Positions 27,756 to 36,360 of a stretch of DNA of 56,459 nt are shown here, in pieces. This DNA comes from Halieaceae bacterium (lineage in GTDB: Bacteria > Pseudomonadota > Gammaproteobacteria > Pseudomonadales > Halieaceae): the NCBI GenBank assembly GCA_902631395.1, contig CACOYM010000014.1, positions 1-56,459 of the forward strand. The letters run 5' to 3'. Position 1 is the stretch's first letter. Each line of letters opens with the position of its first letter. Position numbers and translations under genes: made by a program. The notes beneath the pieces are model-generated. The model made no database searches. It was not told the origin of the DNA and saw only the letters and a program-made list of their open reading frames with translations.

Positions 27756-28757
27756 ATGAATGATAGCCAGACAAAACCAAGTCACACCAACGCGCGAGAC
27801 AAATGGACAAGTGCACTTAAGGAGGCTGGCTTAGCGTGTTTGGCTGCCACATTACTACTCATCATTTTTTACGTTTTTGCGTTCCGCTGGATACACCCCG
27901 AATTCACACCTTTCATGGATCGAGACGCGACAAAGCTGTCCACTCCCGGTAAGAACCTCATTCCCGTCTCTGTCGGGAAATATGCAGTGGACGGCAACAT
28001 AGCCATCATCGAGGATTTTAATGGTGACGAGGCGATTTTGGCTCTGCCCCACACCTTTCAGGCCGAAGACTACCCATTTATTAAAGTCAATCTTCAGGGC
28101 TTTACTCGTTACAGCAAGTTCAAGGTTCTGTGGCGACAAGCAAATAAGCCCTCACAAACGCATGCACTCGAATTTAATCGAAGTGGTGAGGGGGCGACGC
28201 AAATTGCCATGGCTTATGGCGGTGAAAACTATCGAGGGGAAATTGCCGACATCGCTTTATTATTCTTCGATGGCTCGGATGCCGGATTTGAAAACAATAA
28301 TGATGTCGATATCTCGATCTACAGCGTCGAGTTTAGGCCTTTCTCTCCATTCCACGTAGCGGTGCAAATATTTGAAGATTGGATCAACCCCCCCATGCTC
28401 CAAGGATATTCTAACAACGTTGTCAAAGGCGTCCATGCCCACGGTATGATTTTCCCCAACGCGGCAGCCAACTTAATGACATTAACCGGAGTCGCTATAA
28501 TCTTTACATTACGCCTTGTAAGTAAATATAGGGGCTCTCTATCCACTCCTGTTGGGCTACGCACAACTGTACTGTTTATCTGCCTTTATGCCTGGACATT
28601 TAACGATGCATTAAGATGGCACGCCCGGTTCGAACAGATCATCGATACCCACGATCGGTATGCAGGACTCTCTTTAGAAAAACGCATACGGAATAATGCA
28701 ATTCGCTGTGCGCGGTTCCCACGGGACTGCAAGGCTGAGCTACTCCCGAATTTTTAA
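27756..28757 (+). CDS. Membrane protein of unknown function
   Basis: 333 aa; I do not recognise the family. One membrane helix lies at about 27-47, a large extracytoplasmic part follows (about 50-225) rich in short strands (NIAIIEDFNGDEAIL, FIKVNLQGF), and two more helices are at about 234-255 and 265-285, with a basic tail. The soluble part resembles a beta-sandwich, which may bind sugar. It follows the Wzz-like gene in the same direction, so a joint role in chain export or length control is possible. The codon pattern is like its neighbours. Confidence 0.6.
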   Translation: MNDSQTKPSHTNARDKWTSALKEAGLACLAATLLLIIFYVFAFRWIHPEFTPFMDRDATKLSTPGKNLIPVSVGKYAVDGNIAIIEDFNGDEAILALPHTFQAEDYPFIKVNLQGFTRYSKFKVLWRQANKPSQTHALEFNRSGEGATQIAMAYGGENYRGEIADIALLFFDGSDAGFENNNDVDISIYSVEFRPFSPFHVAVQIFEDWINPPMLQGYSNNVVKGVHAHGMIFPNAAANLMTLTGVAIIFTLRLVSKYRGSLSTPVGLRTTVLFICLYAWTFNDALRWHARFEQIIDTHDRYAGLSLEKRIRNNAIRCARFPRDCKAELLPNF

Positions 28758-29002
28758 ACGTTAGCGTAGATTCGAGCGATCCTTGCATCATTGGGCTTCG
28801 CGAGTTGCTAGAGCTCTATCACCAAGTCGTGTACTTTGATTAGAGCAATAGGTCCAGATATATCGGCCATAAATGGCTATATGAGCGATTACCCTTAATT
28901 CAGCCAGAATAGTGAGTCAACAGAGCGCATAAAACATAACGAGACATCCACGCAGCTCAAGGAGTGCACTTGCTAAAGGGTCCATCTTGTGTGCCTGCCC
29001 AG

Positions 29003-29599
29003 CTACTGCAACGGAATCATAGTTTTTTCTATGACCAGCGTAGTTTCATGTCTCACAGCAAAATAGGTTGCGCTGGCATCCACTATCTCATGCCCATTGT
29101 AGAGTTTGACCGTAGCCTCTGCTGTTTCTTCGCCGACACATGGCATGATACATCCGGACGACTCTCTTATCTCCAAGCCCTCTCGATCCTTGATACGCCA
29201 GCCTCCCAAGCCAGCATTATCCTCATATATACGCAGGTTAGGCTTATTCAAAATCGCGCTTTCTTGTGCTGAACAGCCTGGCTTTTCAGTTTCGACTACC
29301 AATAAAGCACCACATTCCTCGGTCACGACCCTAAGGCGACTACCTTTGCCTTGAATCTTTGAGGAAGGGGTATCGTCAGGCAGCGCTCGGGTAAACTCAG
29401 TTTGCACCCGCGAGGTGTCTCGCCAATTTTGCTGCCCCGTCACCCCCTTCGAACTGTAAGCAAGGGGCGCTGTCTCATCCGACACGTCTGAAGACTCGGT
29501 CCTACGGCCCTGCAAATCTGTGACATCAAGGTTGAACAGCAATAACGAACTGACAACACCAACTAGAACAAGAGTACGCCACATACCTGTTGTGAGCAC
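29003..29599 (-). CDS. Secreted or anchored protein of unknown function
   Basis: 198 aa. The hydrophobic N terminus (MWRTLVLVGVVSSLLLFNL from an inner ATG at 29584) is a signal peptide or anchor. The frame may start at GTG 29599 with AGG four bases before it, or at that ATG. The mature part contains several Cys (EECGALL, KPGCSAQ, SSGCIMPC) that could form disulfides in the periplasm. No known motif. It lies 16 bases after the small secreted gene at 29616-29978, probably in one transcript. Confidence 0.5.
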   Translation of the reverse strand: MLTTGMWRTLVLVGVVSSLLLFNLDVTDLQGRRTESSDVSDETAPLAYSSKGVTGQQNWRDTSRVQTEFTRALPDDTPSSKIQGKGSRLRVVTEECGALLVVETEKPGCSAQESAILNKPNLRIYEDNAGLGGWRIKDREGLEIRESSGCIMPCVGEETAEATVKLYNGHEIVDASATYFAVRHETTLVIEKTMIPLQ

Positions 29600-29615
29600 C
29601 GCGCCTAAAAACTCT

Positions 29616-29978
29616 TTAGGGATTTACCTGAACTTGTTCCGCGTAGCAGTACTGCGTGGTTCCTACGTCAATACGGTTCGTATCGTTGACATAAACAGAT
29701 ATAGGTCTGCTTGTAACGAACGCTAGCTGTGCCAAATTGAAAGATGTGATGCCTTGGGACTTGGACTGAAAATCTCCACTGCAATCGAAGTTAATCCAGC
29801 GGGTATCACAATTCACAAGACCATTGTCCTGCGGGCCAGGTATCACCCAAACCGCGCAAAGTCCTGTATTCGTATCGGTCACTATCTTGTTTATGTCGGC
29901 CTGCCAAAAAGCACCAGCTGCATGCACCCAGTTGCTGCCGAGGATCGTTAACATTGCAACCATTCCATAGATTTTCAT
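29616..29978 (-). CDS. Small secreted protein with conserved-looking cysteines
   Basis: 120 aa from ATG 29978, chosen because AAAGGA stands about eight bases upstream and the next residues form a clear signal peptide (MKIYGMVAMLTILGSNWVHAA). The mature protein is about 99 aa with four Cys (GLCAVW, VNCDTRW, FDCSG, QYCYAE) and a sequence FNLAQLAFVTSRPISVYV near the end. I have an impression of small periplasmic proteins of marine bacteria, but no named family. It heads a two-gene unit with the 198-aa gene, both at the tail of the polysaccharide run. Confidence 0.6.
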   Translation of the reverse strand: MKIYGMVAMLTILGSNWVHAAGAFWQADINKIVTDTNTGLCAVWVIPGPQDNGLVNCDTRWINFDCSGDFQSKSQGITSFNLAQLAFVTSRPISVYVNDTNRIDVGTTQYCYAEQVQVNP

Positions 29979-30056
29979 AACACGATTCCTTTCTTGAAAG
30001 TTGAGAAGCGCCTGCATAAAGCGTTGTAGATCATCAATATAGACTCAATCCCTCGG

Positions 30057-31523
30057 CTAGCTCCGTTTACCGACATGAAGTGGCAGGCTATCACGTTTCT
30101 GAAATTGTAGCATCGCGATCATTATGACCGTAGGTGCAATAGGCATCAAAAACCTAGTCATTCCTCTATCAGATTCGGGCTCTGCGTAAGCAGCGGAATA
30201 AACTGGAGCCAGCTGGGGCAGCATCAGCACTCCTATGAGGGAAATCGCGACCAAAATTAGGTACCGAGCCGCTTTGAGTTCTTTTGGGTCAAGATGCCCT
30301 CGGCACATGACCATAGAGCATACGCAAAAGAGCCCAAGGATCGGGATAGTCGAAAAGCTTAGGTTTACAAAGAAAGCCCAAACGTGGTTTTGGAGCACAT
30401 CCACCAGAGAATACCCCCCAACCTCCATTGTGTACCCTGCGAAGATAACCTCGATACTTCGGCCACGTATCAATGCAAATTGGCTTCCGGCTACAGTGAG
30501 ATTGAATCCAAAATACACCGCACTTGAAATCACCATCATCGCCAACAGCGCCAACCAGATTGCTTGGGCGCGGTTTCTTTTACTGACTAAGACGCTGGAT
30601 AATGGTAAGAGGGTTGCCGTTGCGTATAAAACTCCAGTGTTTTTCATAAGCATGGGCGTCATGGCTAGGGCTGCCCCCCAACAGAGGGCACTTTTAGACT
30701 GTGCCAAAATTGATGTCATCAACATTGCCAACGCAGCGGTCATTCCAACTAAAATCCAATGATCGGCATAGCCCAAAAGGATGGCGTGATTGGTCAGAAG
30801 TGGAGTAGAGCAAAATAAGTATGCGCCTACGAGGCCGATAATTTTATTCCCACTAATAAGTGCTCCAGACCCAAATATTATGATTGCGCCGCATAACCAG
30901 ACGTATGACCACGGAACCAACCATCCCGCCGCGAGTGAGTCTTGCAGGGCATAACCCGAAAACGCCGATATATATATGATGGTCATCGGATGTCGCGGAT
31001 GCCGAATAGGAAACGCGTCACCCTCGGCCCGTAAAGCGTCTCGATAGGCCAAGCCGTGGGCATCGAAGTCCAGAAAAATCCTAGCCCATTCCGTCCACAA
31101 ACCTAGAGAATCCCAACCCGAAACTGGATTTAAAACCGCACTGTATAGAACAGTGAAGAAAAGCAACGCAAGCAGGACCACCACCGGAAGTAAAATCAGA
31201 GCGTTGGGCCCTATCTTAATAGCAAGCGAGATCCGATGGGCCAACAGGTGTATTTGCGACAGTTCTATTCTACTGCCCCAAAATGCGACAGCTGCAAACA
31301 GAACGAGGAGCAAACAAGTAATAAGTTGTGGCGTTAGACTTTGATGCCCAAGTCGGTCCAAGCAGTCGATCAGCACACCAAGCGCTAGATAGCCAAGCAC
31401 ACCGCCTGCGCCTAGAGAAATACTCATAATACCGGCCCGCTGAGGGAGAAAGCGCCTAGCGAGTGCCGCAGAAAAAAGCGACCCTATTAATCCGGGACTC
31501 AAAGCAATTAAGACCGCGAACAT
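30057..31523 (-). CDS. Polytopic membrane protein, GT-C-type glycosyltransferase-like
   Basis: 488 aa with about 11-13 membrane helices. After four helices comes an extracytoplasmic loop with NPVSGWDSLGLWTEWA and a later IRHPRHPMTIIY. A GWD-x-x-x-x-W loop of this kind is seen in GT-C enzymes that use polyprenyl-phosphate sugars. I infer a lipid-linked sugar transferase acting on the periplasmic face; a polymerase or ligase role cannot be excluded. It is 70 bases downstream of a sugar transferase gene, at the end of the main minus-strand run. Confidence 0.55.
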   Translation of the reverse strand: MFAVLIALSPGLIGSLFSAALARRFLPQRAGIMSISLGAGGVLGYLALGVLIDCLDRLGHQSLTPQLITCLLLVLFAAVAFWGSRIELSQIHLLAHRISLAIKIGPNALILLPVVVLLALLFFTVLYSAVLNPVSGWDSLGLWTEWARIFLDFDAHGLAYRDALRAEGDAFPIRHPRHPMTIIYISAFSGYALQDSLAAGWLVPWSYVWLCGAIIIFGSGALISGNKIIGLVGAYLFCSTPLLTNHAILLGYADHWILVGMTAALAMLMTSILAQSKSALCWGAALAMTPMLMKNTGVLYATATLLPLSSVLVSKRNRAQAIWLALLAMMVISSAVYFGFNLTVAGSQFALIRGRSIEVIFAGYTMEVGGYSLVDVLQNHVWAFFVNLSFSTIPILGLFCVCSMVMCRGHLDPKELKAARYLILVAISLIGVLMLPQLAPVYSAAYAEPESDRGMTRFLMPIAPTVIMIAMLQFQKRDSLPLHVGKRS

Positions 31524-31593
31524 AGCTCAGGTGCCAGCGTTACTCGCAAAGTAACCAGCCGAAAAACAAACCACGTAATGATTTTTCTTCATA

Positions 31594-32301
31594 TCAAACA
31601 TCCGGATACCTAAGAAAGTTTTTTAACTCGCCTGGAGGACAAGGAACCTTTGGAAAAACCCTCCAGTGCAACGCAGTGTTCGGCTTCAGGACCACATAAA
31701 CAGTCATGAGTATGCATTTTAGATACAGGGATAAAGAGCGATTGCTCACATACCATTGCTCGAGAAGACCCTTATAGGGCATGAGCACATCGTCATAAAA
31801 GGTTTCAGGGTCGCGCGATTCGCACAACATCTTCTCTTCCTCTCTAAAAAAAATTGAACCTAACCCTGATAAACCCGGACGCACCGATATGATTGCTCTT
31901 CGCAACCGCTCAGGAAACGCATTGAAGCAGCGCGGAGTTTGGGGACGAGGTCCAATGATGCTCATATGACCTATCAGCACGTTATACAACTGGGGCAATT
32001 CATTTATTTTTGTTTTCCGTAGAAACTTACCAACCCTCAACACTCTAGGATCATTCTCAACGGTGACTGTACCGGTGCCCAAATTTGGGCTGTCTTTGAG
32101 CATAGTGGCAAACTTCACCAGTTGGAAAGGCGTTTGGTCTCTCCCCACGCGAAGTTGCTGGAAAAAAACTTCATTCTCACCAGTTAGTCGTAGCACTATC
32201 GTTGTTGGGATCAAGAGCGGCAGAAACGCAACAATTGCAAAGGCCGAAAAAATAACGTCAAGAACGCGAAGCAGTGAATCTCTGAAGCTACATACGCTCA
32301 T
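31594..32301 (-). CDS. Monotopic phosphoglycosyl transferase (WcaJ/PglC type), Asp-to-Asn variant
   Basis: 235 aa from ATG 32301 (GTAGG seven bases before). A single hydrophobic re-entrant segment (about 14-36) is followed by the catalytic domain: VGRDQTPFQLVKFATML, KINELPQLYNV (98-108) and IIGPRP (115-120). The family transfers sugar 1-phosphate to undecaprenyl phosphate and begins a glycan. In characterised members the dyad is Asp-Glu (LDELPQL) with Asp as nucleophile; here it is Asn100-Glu101, confirmed in the bases as AAT GAA. The start overlaps the dehydratase gene by 14 bases. The C-terminal 60 residues (YKGLLEQWYV...) resemble the paralogue at 33539. Confidence 0.8.
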   Translation of the reverse strand: MSVCSFRDSLLRVLDVIFSAFAIVAFLPLLIPTTIVLRLTGENEVFFQQLRVGRDQTPFQLVKFATMLKDSPNLGTGTVTVENDPRVLRVGKFLRKTKINELPQLYNVLIGHMSIIGPRPQTPRCFNAFPERLRRAIISVRPGLSGLGSIFFREEEKMLCESRDPETFYDDVLMPYKGLLEQWYVSNRSLSLYLKCILMTVYVVLKPNTALHWRVFPKVPCPPGELKNFLRYPDV

Positions 32302-33478
32302 CCAAATACCTACCCGTCTCATAATGCTTAAACTCCGGGAGCAGCAATCTAAATAAACTTACCAAAGTTGCTTTGTCCCAAGATCGCGAAGCACGCAGTT
32401 TCTCTATTTCTACAAGAAACTCTGCGAGGGCTTCAGGGGCAGTCTCAACGGCGTTTTTCACGATTCCAATTGATTTAAACCGCTCTAAGTCAAGTTCTTC
32501 ATCGTCAGTGTAGAACTCCTCGGCCTCTTTCTCCCCTGTAGTATCGGAAGTAAAGAAATGTACAGGCCATCTTTTCTCTGCGATCAATGCTTTGGCACTG
32601 CGTCGTGCCTCTTCCTCCGAGCCGCATTCATAGGGCTCAAAACCGTGAAACCTAAGATATCGCGTCGCAATCTCCGGAAACGCGATAAGCTGCAGCCCTT
32701 CACGAAGTTGCGGGAAGAAAATGTCCCGACTAGCCCCAAAAATCGTCGATAAGAGACAGAGCTCACCCGATTCAGAGGGAGTCAAAAAATATCTGCGGAC
32801 GTCAGTCGGAGCAGAAAACGGTTGTTGTCTCAAAAAGCGCTGATTGAAACCATGCAGCAATGAGCCATCGGAAAAAGCCACATTCGCAAACCTTGCCGTA
32901 GAGATGTCTGTACTTCTGCTTTCATTTGTGAGGAACAACTCCATGATCCGTTTACTAGCTCCCATCATATTCACCGGATTGGCAGCTTTATCAGTTGAAA
33001 CACAGAAATATTTTCGTAGACCTGCTTCCCGCGCCAAACGTATGGTGGATAGCGTGTTGATGATATTGACCTGTATCAGGCGCATCAGGGTATAGGGGTC
33101 TTTTTCACTTCGCACATGCTTGAGTGCGGAAAGGTTACAGACGTAATCATAAGGGCCCTCGGCATTGAGAAGCATCTCAAATTCAGCTCCAGCGCAATCC
33201 AGCGCAAAAGTTCGAAAATCGCCATCGCCGTAACCCAGCGAACTACGGATTTCGCGAACGAGCTCGACAAGATTGTTCTCGCTGAGATCAACGACATGCA
33301 AAGCAGAGGGGTTTCGACTAAATATCTCACGAGTTACTGCCTGCCCGATGGTTCCTGCTCCGCCAATAACCAGAAATCGGGATTGTGAGACTGCATCCCG
33401 GAGTAGCTTCTCATGCTCACGGACATCAGACTCAAAAAGAGTAGATGACCTACCTAACAGGGAAAGAGTATCGATCAA
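32288..33478 (-). CDS. FlaA1/CapD-like nucleotide-sugar dehydratase or epimerase
   Basis: 396 aa, soluble: it lacks the four membrane helices of full-length CapD. The dinucleotide motif is GGAGTIGQA (about 39-47), with SALKHVRSEKDPYTLMRLIQ, STDKAANPVNMMG and ASKRIME, the FlaA1/PseB-type arrangement for 4,6-dehydration or 5-epimerisation of UDP-GlcNAc. A charged C-terminal extension of about 60 residues is unusual. The start is TTG with GAGGA eight bases upstream. It is flanked on both sides by phosphoglycosyl transferase genes and overlaps the downstream one by 14 bases. Confidence 0.75.
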   Translation of the reverse strand: MIDTLSLLGRSSTLFESDVREHEKLLRDAVSQSRFLVIGGAGTIGQAVTREIFSRNPSALHVVDLSENNLVELVREIRSSLGYGDGDFRTFALDCAGAEFEMLLNAEGPYDYVCNLSALKHVRSEKDPYTLMRLIQVNIINTLSTIRLAREAGLRKYFCVSTDKAANPVNMMGASKRIMELFLTNESRSTDISTARFANVAFSDGSLLHGFNQRFLRQQPFSAPTDVRRYFLTPSESGELCLLSTIFGASRDIFFPQLREGLQLIAFPEIATRYLRFHGFEPYECGSEEEARRSAKALIAEKRWPVHFFTSDTTGEKEAEEFYTDDEELDLERFKSIGIVKNAVETAPEALAEFLVEIEKLRASRSWDKATLVSLFRLLLPEFKHYETGRYLDERM

Positions 33479-33538
33479 AACGATATTCCTCGTGGAGCCG
33501 CCTCGGACGAATTTCTCTCAATGGGCTCGCGTGACGAC

Positions 33539-34207
33539 CTAAATTACGCGCCGTAGTTCGGGTGGAAGCTCCGGCAGGTTGGGGTAAATTCTATACAACC
33601 ACCCATTGGTTTTCGGAATAAAAACACTTACTCCAGTAAGAAATACCATAGCAATGTAGAGCCGAATATTCATCCGCTCTGCCGCCCATATCTCGAGAGA
33701 GGATTTATAGGGGGCAATAACCTCATCATAAAAAACGCGAGGATTACTGCAAGACTGAAGGATTTTCTCTTCGTCTCTAAAAACAATCGACGCAATTCCT
33801 GTGAGCCCGGGAGCTAGAGCATAAATTCTCTCCAAATCCTGGGCTGGCACGCCACGAAGCTCTCGCGCTACATGTGGTCTGGGGCCTACAAAAGTCATAT
33901 CGCCGACTATGATATTGAATAATTGCGGTAATTCATTAATTTTGGTGGCCCGTAAAACCCTACCCACTGGTAGGACTCGCGAATCATCCGATAAAGTAAT
34001 CGTACCGCTTCCAATATTGGGGCTATCCCTCAACATGGTCGCGAATTTCAAAATCTGAAAAGGATGGCCGTACCTGCCAATCCGCTCCTGCCAGAATAAA
34101 ACTTCTCCTTCGCCAGTCATGCGGAGAACAACCGTAACGGCCACTAGCAGCGGTGAGAGAAGCAGGACAGCCACTAGTGCTAAGGCAATATCTAACAATC
34201 GAATCAT
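33539..34207 (-). CDS. Second monotopic phosphoglycosyl transferase, Asp-to-Asn variant
   Basis: 222 aa from ATG 34207 (a TTG at 34210 precedes it). Same plan as the 31594 gene: hydrophobic re-entrant helix (about 5-28), RYGHPFQILKFATML, ATKINELPQLFN (87-98) and FVGPRP. The dyad position is Asn91-Glu92 (AAT GAA in the bases), as in the paralogue. The two share enough sequence (KFATML, SPN, KINELPQL, YKS/YKG segments) to be paralogues. It could start a different glycan from its twin, or act on a different sugar. A 60-base gap follows before the dehydratase gene. Confidence 0.8.
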   Translation of the reverse strand: MIRLLDIALALVAVLLLSPLLVAVTVVLRMTGEGEVLFWQERIGRYGHPFQILKFATMLRDSPNIGSGTITLSDDSRVLPVGRVLRATKINELPQLFNIIVGDMTFVGPRPHVARELRGVPAQDLERIYALAPGLTGIASIVFRDEEKILQSCSNPRVFYDEVIAPYKSSLEIWAAERMNIRLYIAMVFLTGVSVFIPKTNGWLYRIYPNLPELPPELRRVI

Positions 34208-34262
34208 CAATATGTGCGTTGCAAAGTTGAGATGAATACGGCTGTATGGGTCACTTTTAACT

Positions 34263-35096
34263 TCAGTCTATGTTAACTTTGTCACGGGCTTGCTCCTCTA
34301 TAATCTCCCGAAGATCACGCAGCGCCGCTCCCATGTGATCAGACGACAACGACTTAGCGGCCGCGAATGCCTGCTTCAGCTCAGAGAGAGCCTCGGAGAA
34401 TTGAATTTCGTAACGCCTCCAATCAAGGCGGGGCTCACGCCTGCAAAAAGATCTATTAAGAATCACGCCACTAGACCCCAATTCAGCATGTCTTACGGCA
34501 ATTAGAGCCGGGCTGGGTTCAAACATCCCTATCTTTGCGACACCGCCAATTCCCAACGGAACACCCGCTTCTCGGCACGCTTTTGCAGCCAAGCTTACTT
34601 CCTCAGCCATCAGTGCCTGAAACACAAATGGCAAACCGAGCTGTATAGACATATCGTTCAAACCGATGTGCACGTAATCAATGGGATTATTGGAGAGTAT
34701 GGTGTCAAGGTTACGCGCGGACTCCGGTGTCTCAACAAGGAGAATGCGTTCAGCTCGCGAGCCGACTTGCTCGCAAAACAACCCAACCTCGTCAGTTTTA
34801 AAAAAGAAGGGCAACATTACAGCATCGGCGCCCCGGCCTACTGCCTCGTCTATCTGATCGGCTTCGCGGAACTCGGAAGATTCAACCCTGACTATAATCC
34901 GAGTCTGTGCCAACATTGGCCTAACGGCGCTAACGTCATCTAGATTGTGAGAGGAAATCCAAGCTCCCTCGGGTTGTCTATGTGACTTAGCCTCATTTTC
35001 AAGGTCTATCATCACGTCGGTTACACCCTGACGCTCATAAATCGCTGCCACATCAGGTTCGTTTGTGATAGCGATATAGCGCAAACTAGAACTCAT
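34263..35096 (-). CDS. HpcH/HpaI (CitE-like) aldolase family protein
   Basis: 277 aa TIM barrel of the HpcH/HpaI/citrate-lyase-beta superfamily. Landmarks: VMIDLENEAKSHR (28-40), RIIVRV (66-71), LLVETPESARNLD with metal ligand Glu122, and VHIGLNDMSIQLGL with metal ligand Asp148, then GIGGVAK. Members cleave or form C-C bonds between a ketoacid or acyl-CoA and an aldehyde using a divalent metal. The substrate cannot be read. The gene overlaps the decarboxylase by 11 bases, which points to coupled translation and a shared pathway. The last 40 residues are helical and charged. Enzymes of this fold are unusual in O-antigen clusters. Confidence 0.75.
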   Translation of the reverse strand: MSSSLRYIAITNEPDVAAIYERQGVTDVMIDLENEAKSHRQPEGAWISSHNLDDVSAVRPMLAQTRIIVRVESSEFREADQIDEAVGRGADAVMLPFFFKTDEVGLFCEQVGSRAERILLVETPESARNLDTILSNNPIDYVHIGLNDMSIQLGLPFVFQALMAEEVSLAAKACREAGVPLGIGGVAKIGMFEPSPALIAVRHAELGSSGVILNRSFCRREPRLDWRRYEIQFSEALSELKQAFAAAKSLSSDHMGAALRDLREIIEEQARDKVNID

Positions 35097-36360
35097 AGCT
35101 GTCGAAGGAAAAACCGGAGTCGATTACATCTCGAGCGAGCCTCAATCCATCCCGCTCTGACCTAACGACAACGATTTCGTCCATCCGGATAAATGGTGGC
35201 CTCATAACTAGCGAGTATGCACCGCTATTACGAAATGTTAGGAGGTCACCAACCGAGATGGGCTCCGCGGTCTGCGCAATCAAAATATCTCCTTCCACGC
35301 AGGTATAACCCACCACCTGTGTGAAGGTCTCTGAAATCTGTTGCTGTTCGCTATACGCTTCGGAGTCAGGTGCGTTGGAGTGTAGCGAGTCGGTGCTCAC
35401 TCGACTCCACGCAGGTTCGACACCCTTTGAAATACCACCCCTAGCAAAATTGCTACCGTCAGTCACCGCAATAAAACGACCGCCACCTCGCTGTTTCTTT
35501 GCATGAACACGGCAAAGATACTCCACTGAATCGGCAACAATCGCTGTTCCAGGCTCTAGAAGAAGCTTAGGTAGGTTGCAATGGTCGTAAAGCGCAATCA
35601 CCTCCGCGAAGTAACCTGCGCACCCCGAAGCATATTCCTCATAGCTTGGCGGATTCTTTGCAAACTGTCTGGCGAACGCATCCTCCATAGGCCCACAAAA
35701 GCCCCCACCTATGGAGAGATATTTAAGTGTTCTGAGATCTCTGTCATCAAGGGCCTTCAAAACGTCAACAATGCGCTTGGCTGTCTGTTCAACGACAGCA
35801 CTACTTCGATCGGCGTAATGCGCATGGATTCCAGTCAGGTTTACATGACGGCTTGCTCTTATCAAATTGATGGCGGCATCGAAATCTACTCCTGGATGTT
35901 CAATACCAAACCTGCTTAATCCGAGCACTGGATCGGATTCAAAAGCAAGCCGCAGACCAATACCAAACTGGCACTCTTGCATCTCAGCCATGCGAACCAC
36001 TCGCTCAACTTCTTCGTAGCTATCCGCATTCAGCTGACAACCCAAGGTAACAATTCGTTTTAACTCCTCATCGGTCTTCAACGGACCGTTAAAATAAATT
36101 TCTTCCGCTGAGTGCTCAATTCCCAGCGCCATGTCCATCTCGAACCCTGAAACCACCTCCGCATGTCCGCCCAACTCCTTATTGAGGCTAATCAGTGGTC
36201 TTGCATAGTTAGTCTTGTACGAGTAACCAATCTGCACGTTGGGATATACCGCTTCAAAGGCCGTCATAAAAGCTTGATGGTTACGTCTGAATACGTCCAG
36301 ATCGACAAGATACGCAGGAGTCGGTACGTCGGCCAGGGTATTAAATACGGCCTTTGTCAT
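35086..36360 (-). CDS. PLP-dependent amino-acid decarboxylase (alanine racemase/ODC fold)
   Basis: 424 aa from ATG 36360 (AAGGA nine bases before). It has the fold-III PLP pattern: YSYKTN with the Schiff-base Lys49, the substrate- and PLP-binding HAHYADRS, YLSIGGGF and LLEPGTAIVA, and CVEGD near the C terminus, matching the Cys-x-x-x-Asp segment of diaminopimelate and ornithine decarboxylases. It is therefore a decarboxylase or possibly racemase on an amino acid; substrate unknown. The start overlaps the aminotransferase stop as TGATG, and the 3' end overlaps the aldolase. Not a lysA: context and substrate-end sequence differ and it sits in an accessory operon. Confidence 0.8.
   Translation of the reverse strand: MTKAVFNTLADVPTPAYLVDLDVFRRNHQAFMTAFEAVYPNVQIGYSYKTNYARPLISLNKELGGHAEVVSGFEMDMALGIEHSAEEIYFNGPLKTDEELKRIVTLGCQLNADSYEEVERVVRMAEMQECQFGIGLRLAFESDPVLGLSRFGIEHPGVDFDAAINLIRASRHVNLTGIHAHYADRSSAVVEQTAKRIVDVLKALDDRDLRTLKYLSIGGGFCGPMEDAFARQFAKNPPSYEEYASGCAGYFAEVIALYDHCNLPKLLLEPGTAIVADSVEYLCRVHAKKQRGGGRFIAVTDGSNFARGGISKGVEPAWSRVSTDSLHSNAPDSEAYSEQQQISETFTQVVGYTCVEGDILIAQTAEPISVGDLLTFRNSGAYSLVMRPPFIRMDEIVVVRSERDGLRLARDVIDSGFSFDSYEF

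Noticed and set aside
28855-28885. Imperfect hairpin (GCCAT-AA-ATGGC) downstream of the 333-aa membrane protein
   Set aside because: Short stem with a two-base loop and no T-run; not enough for a terminator call.
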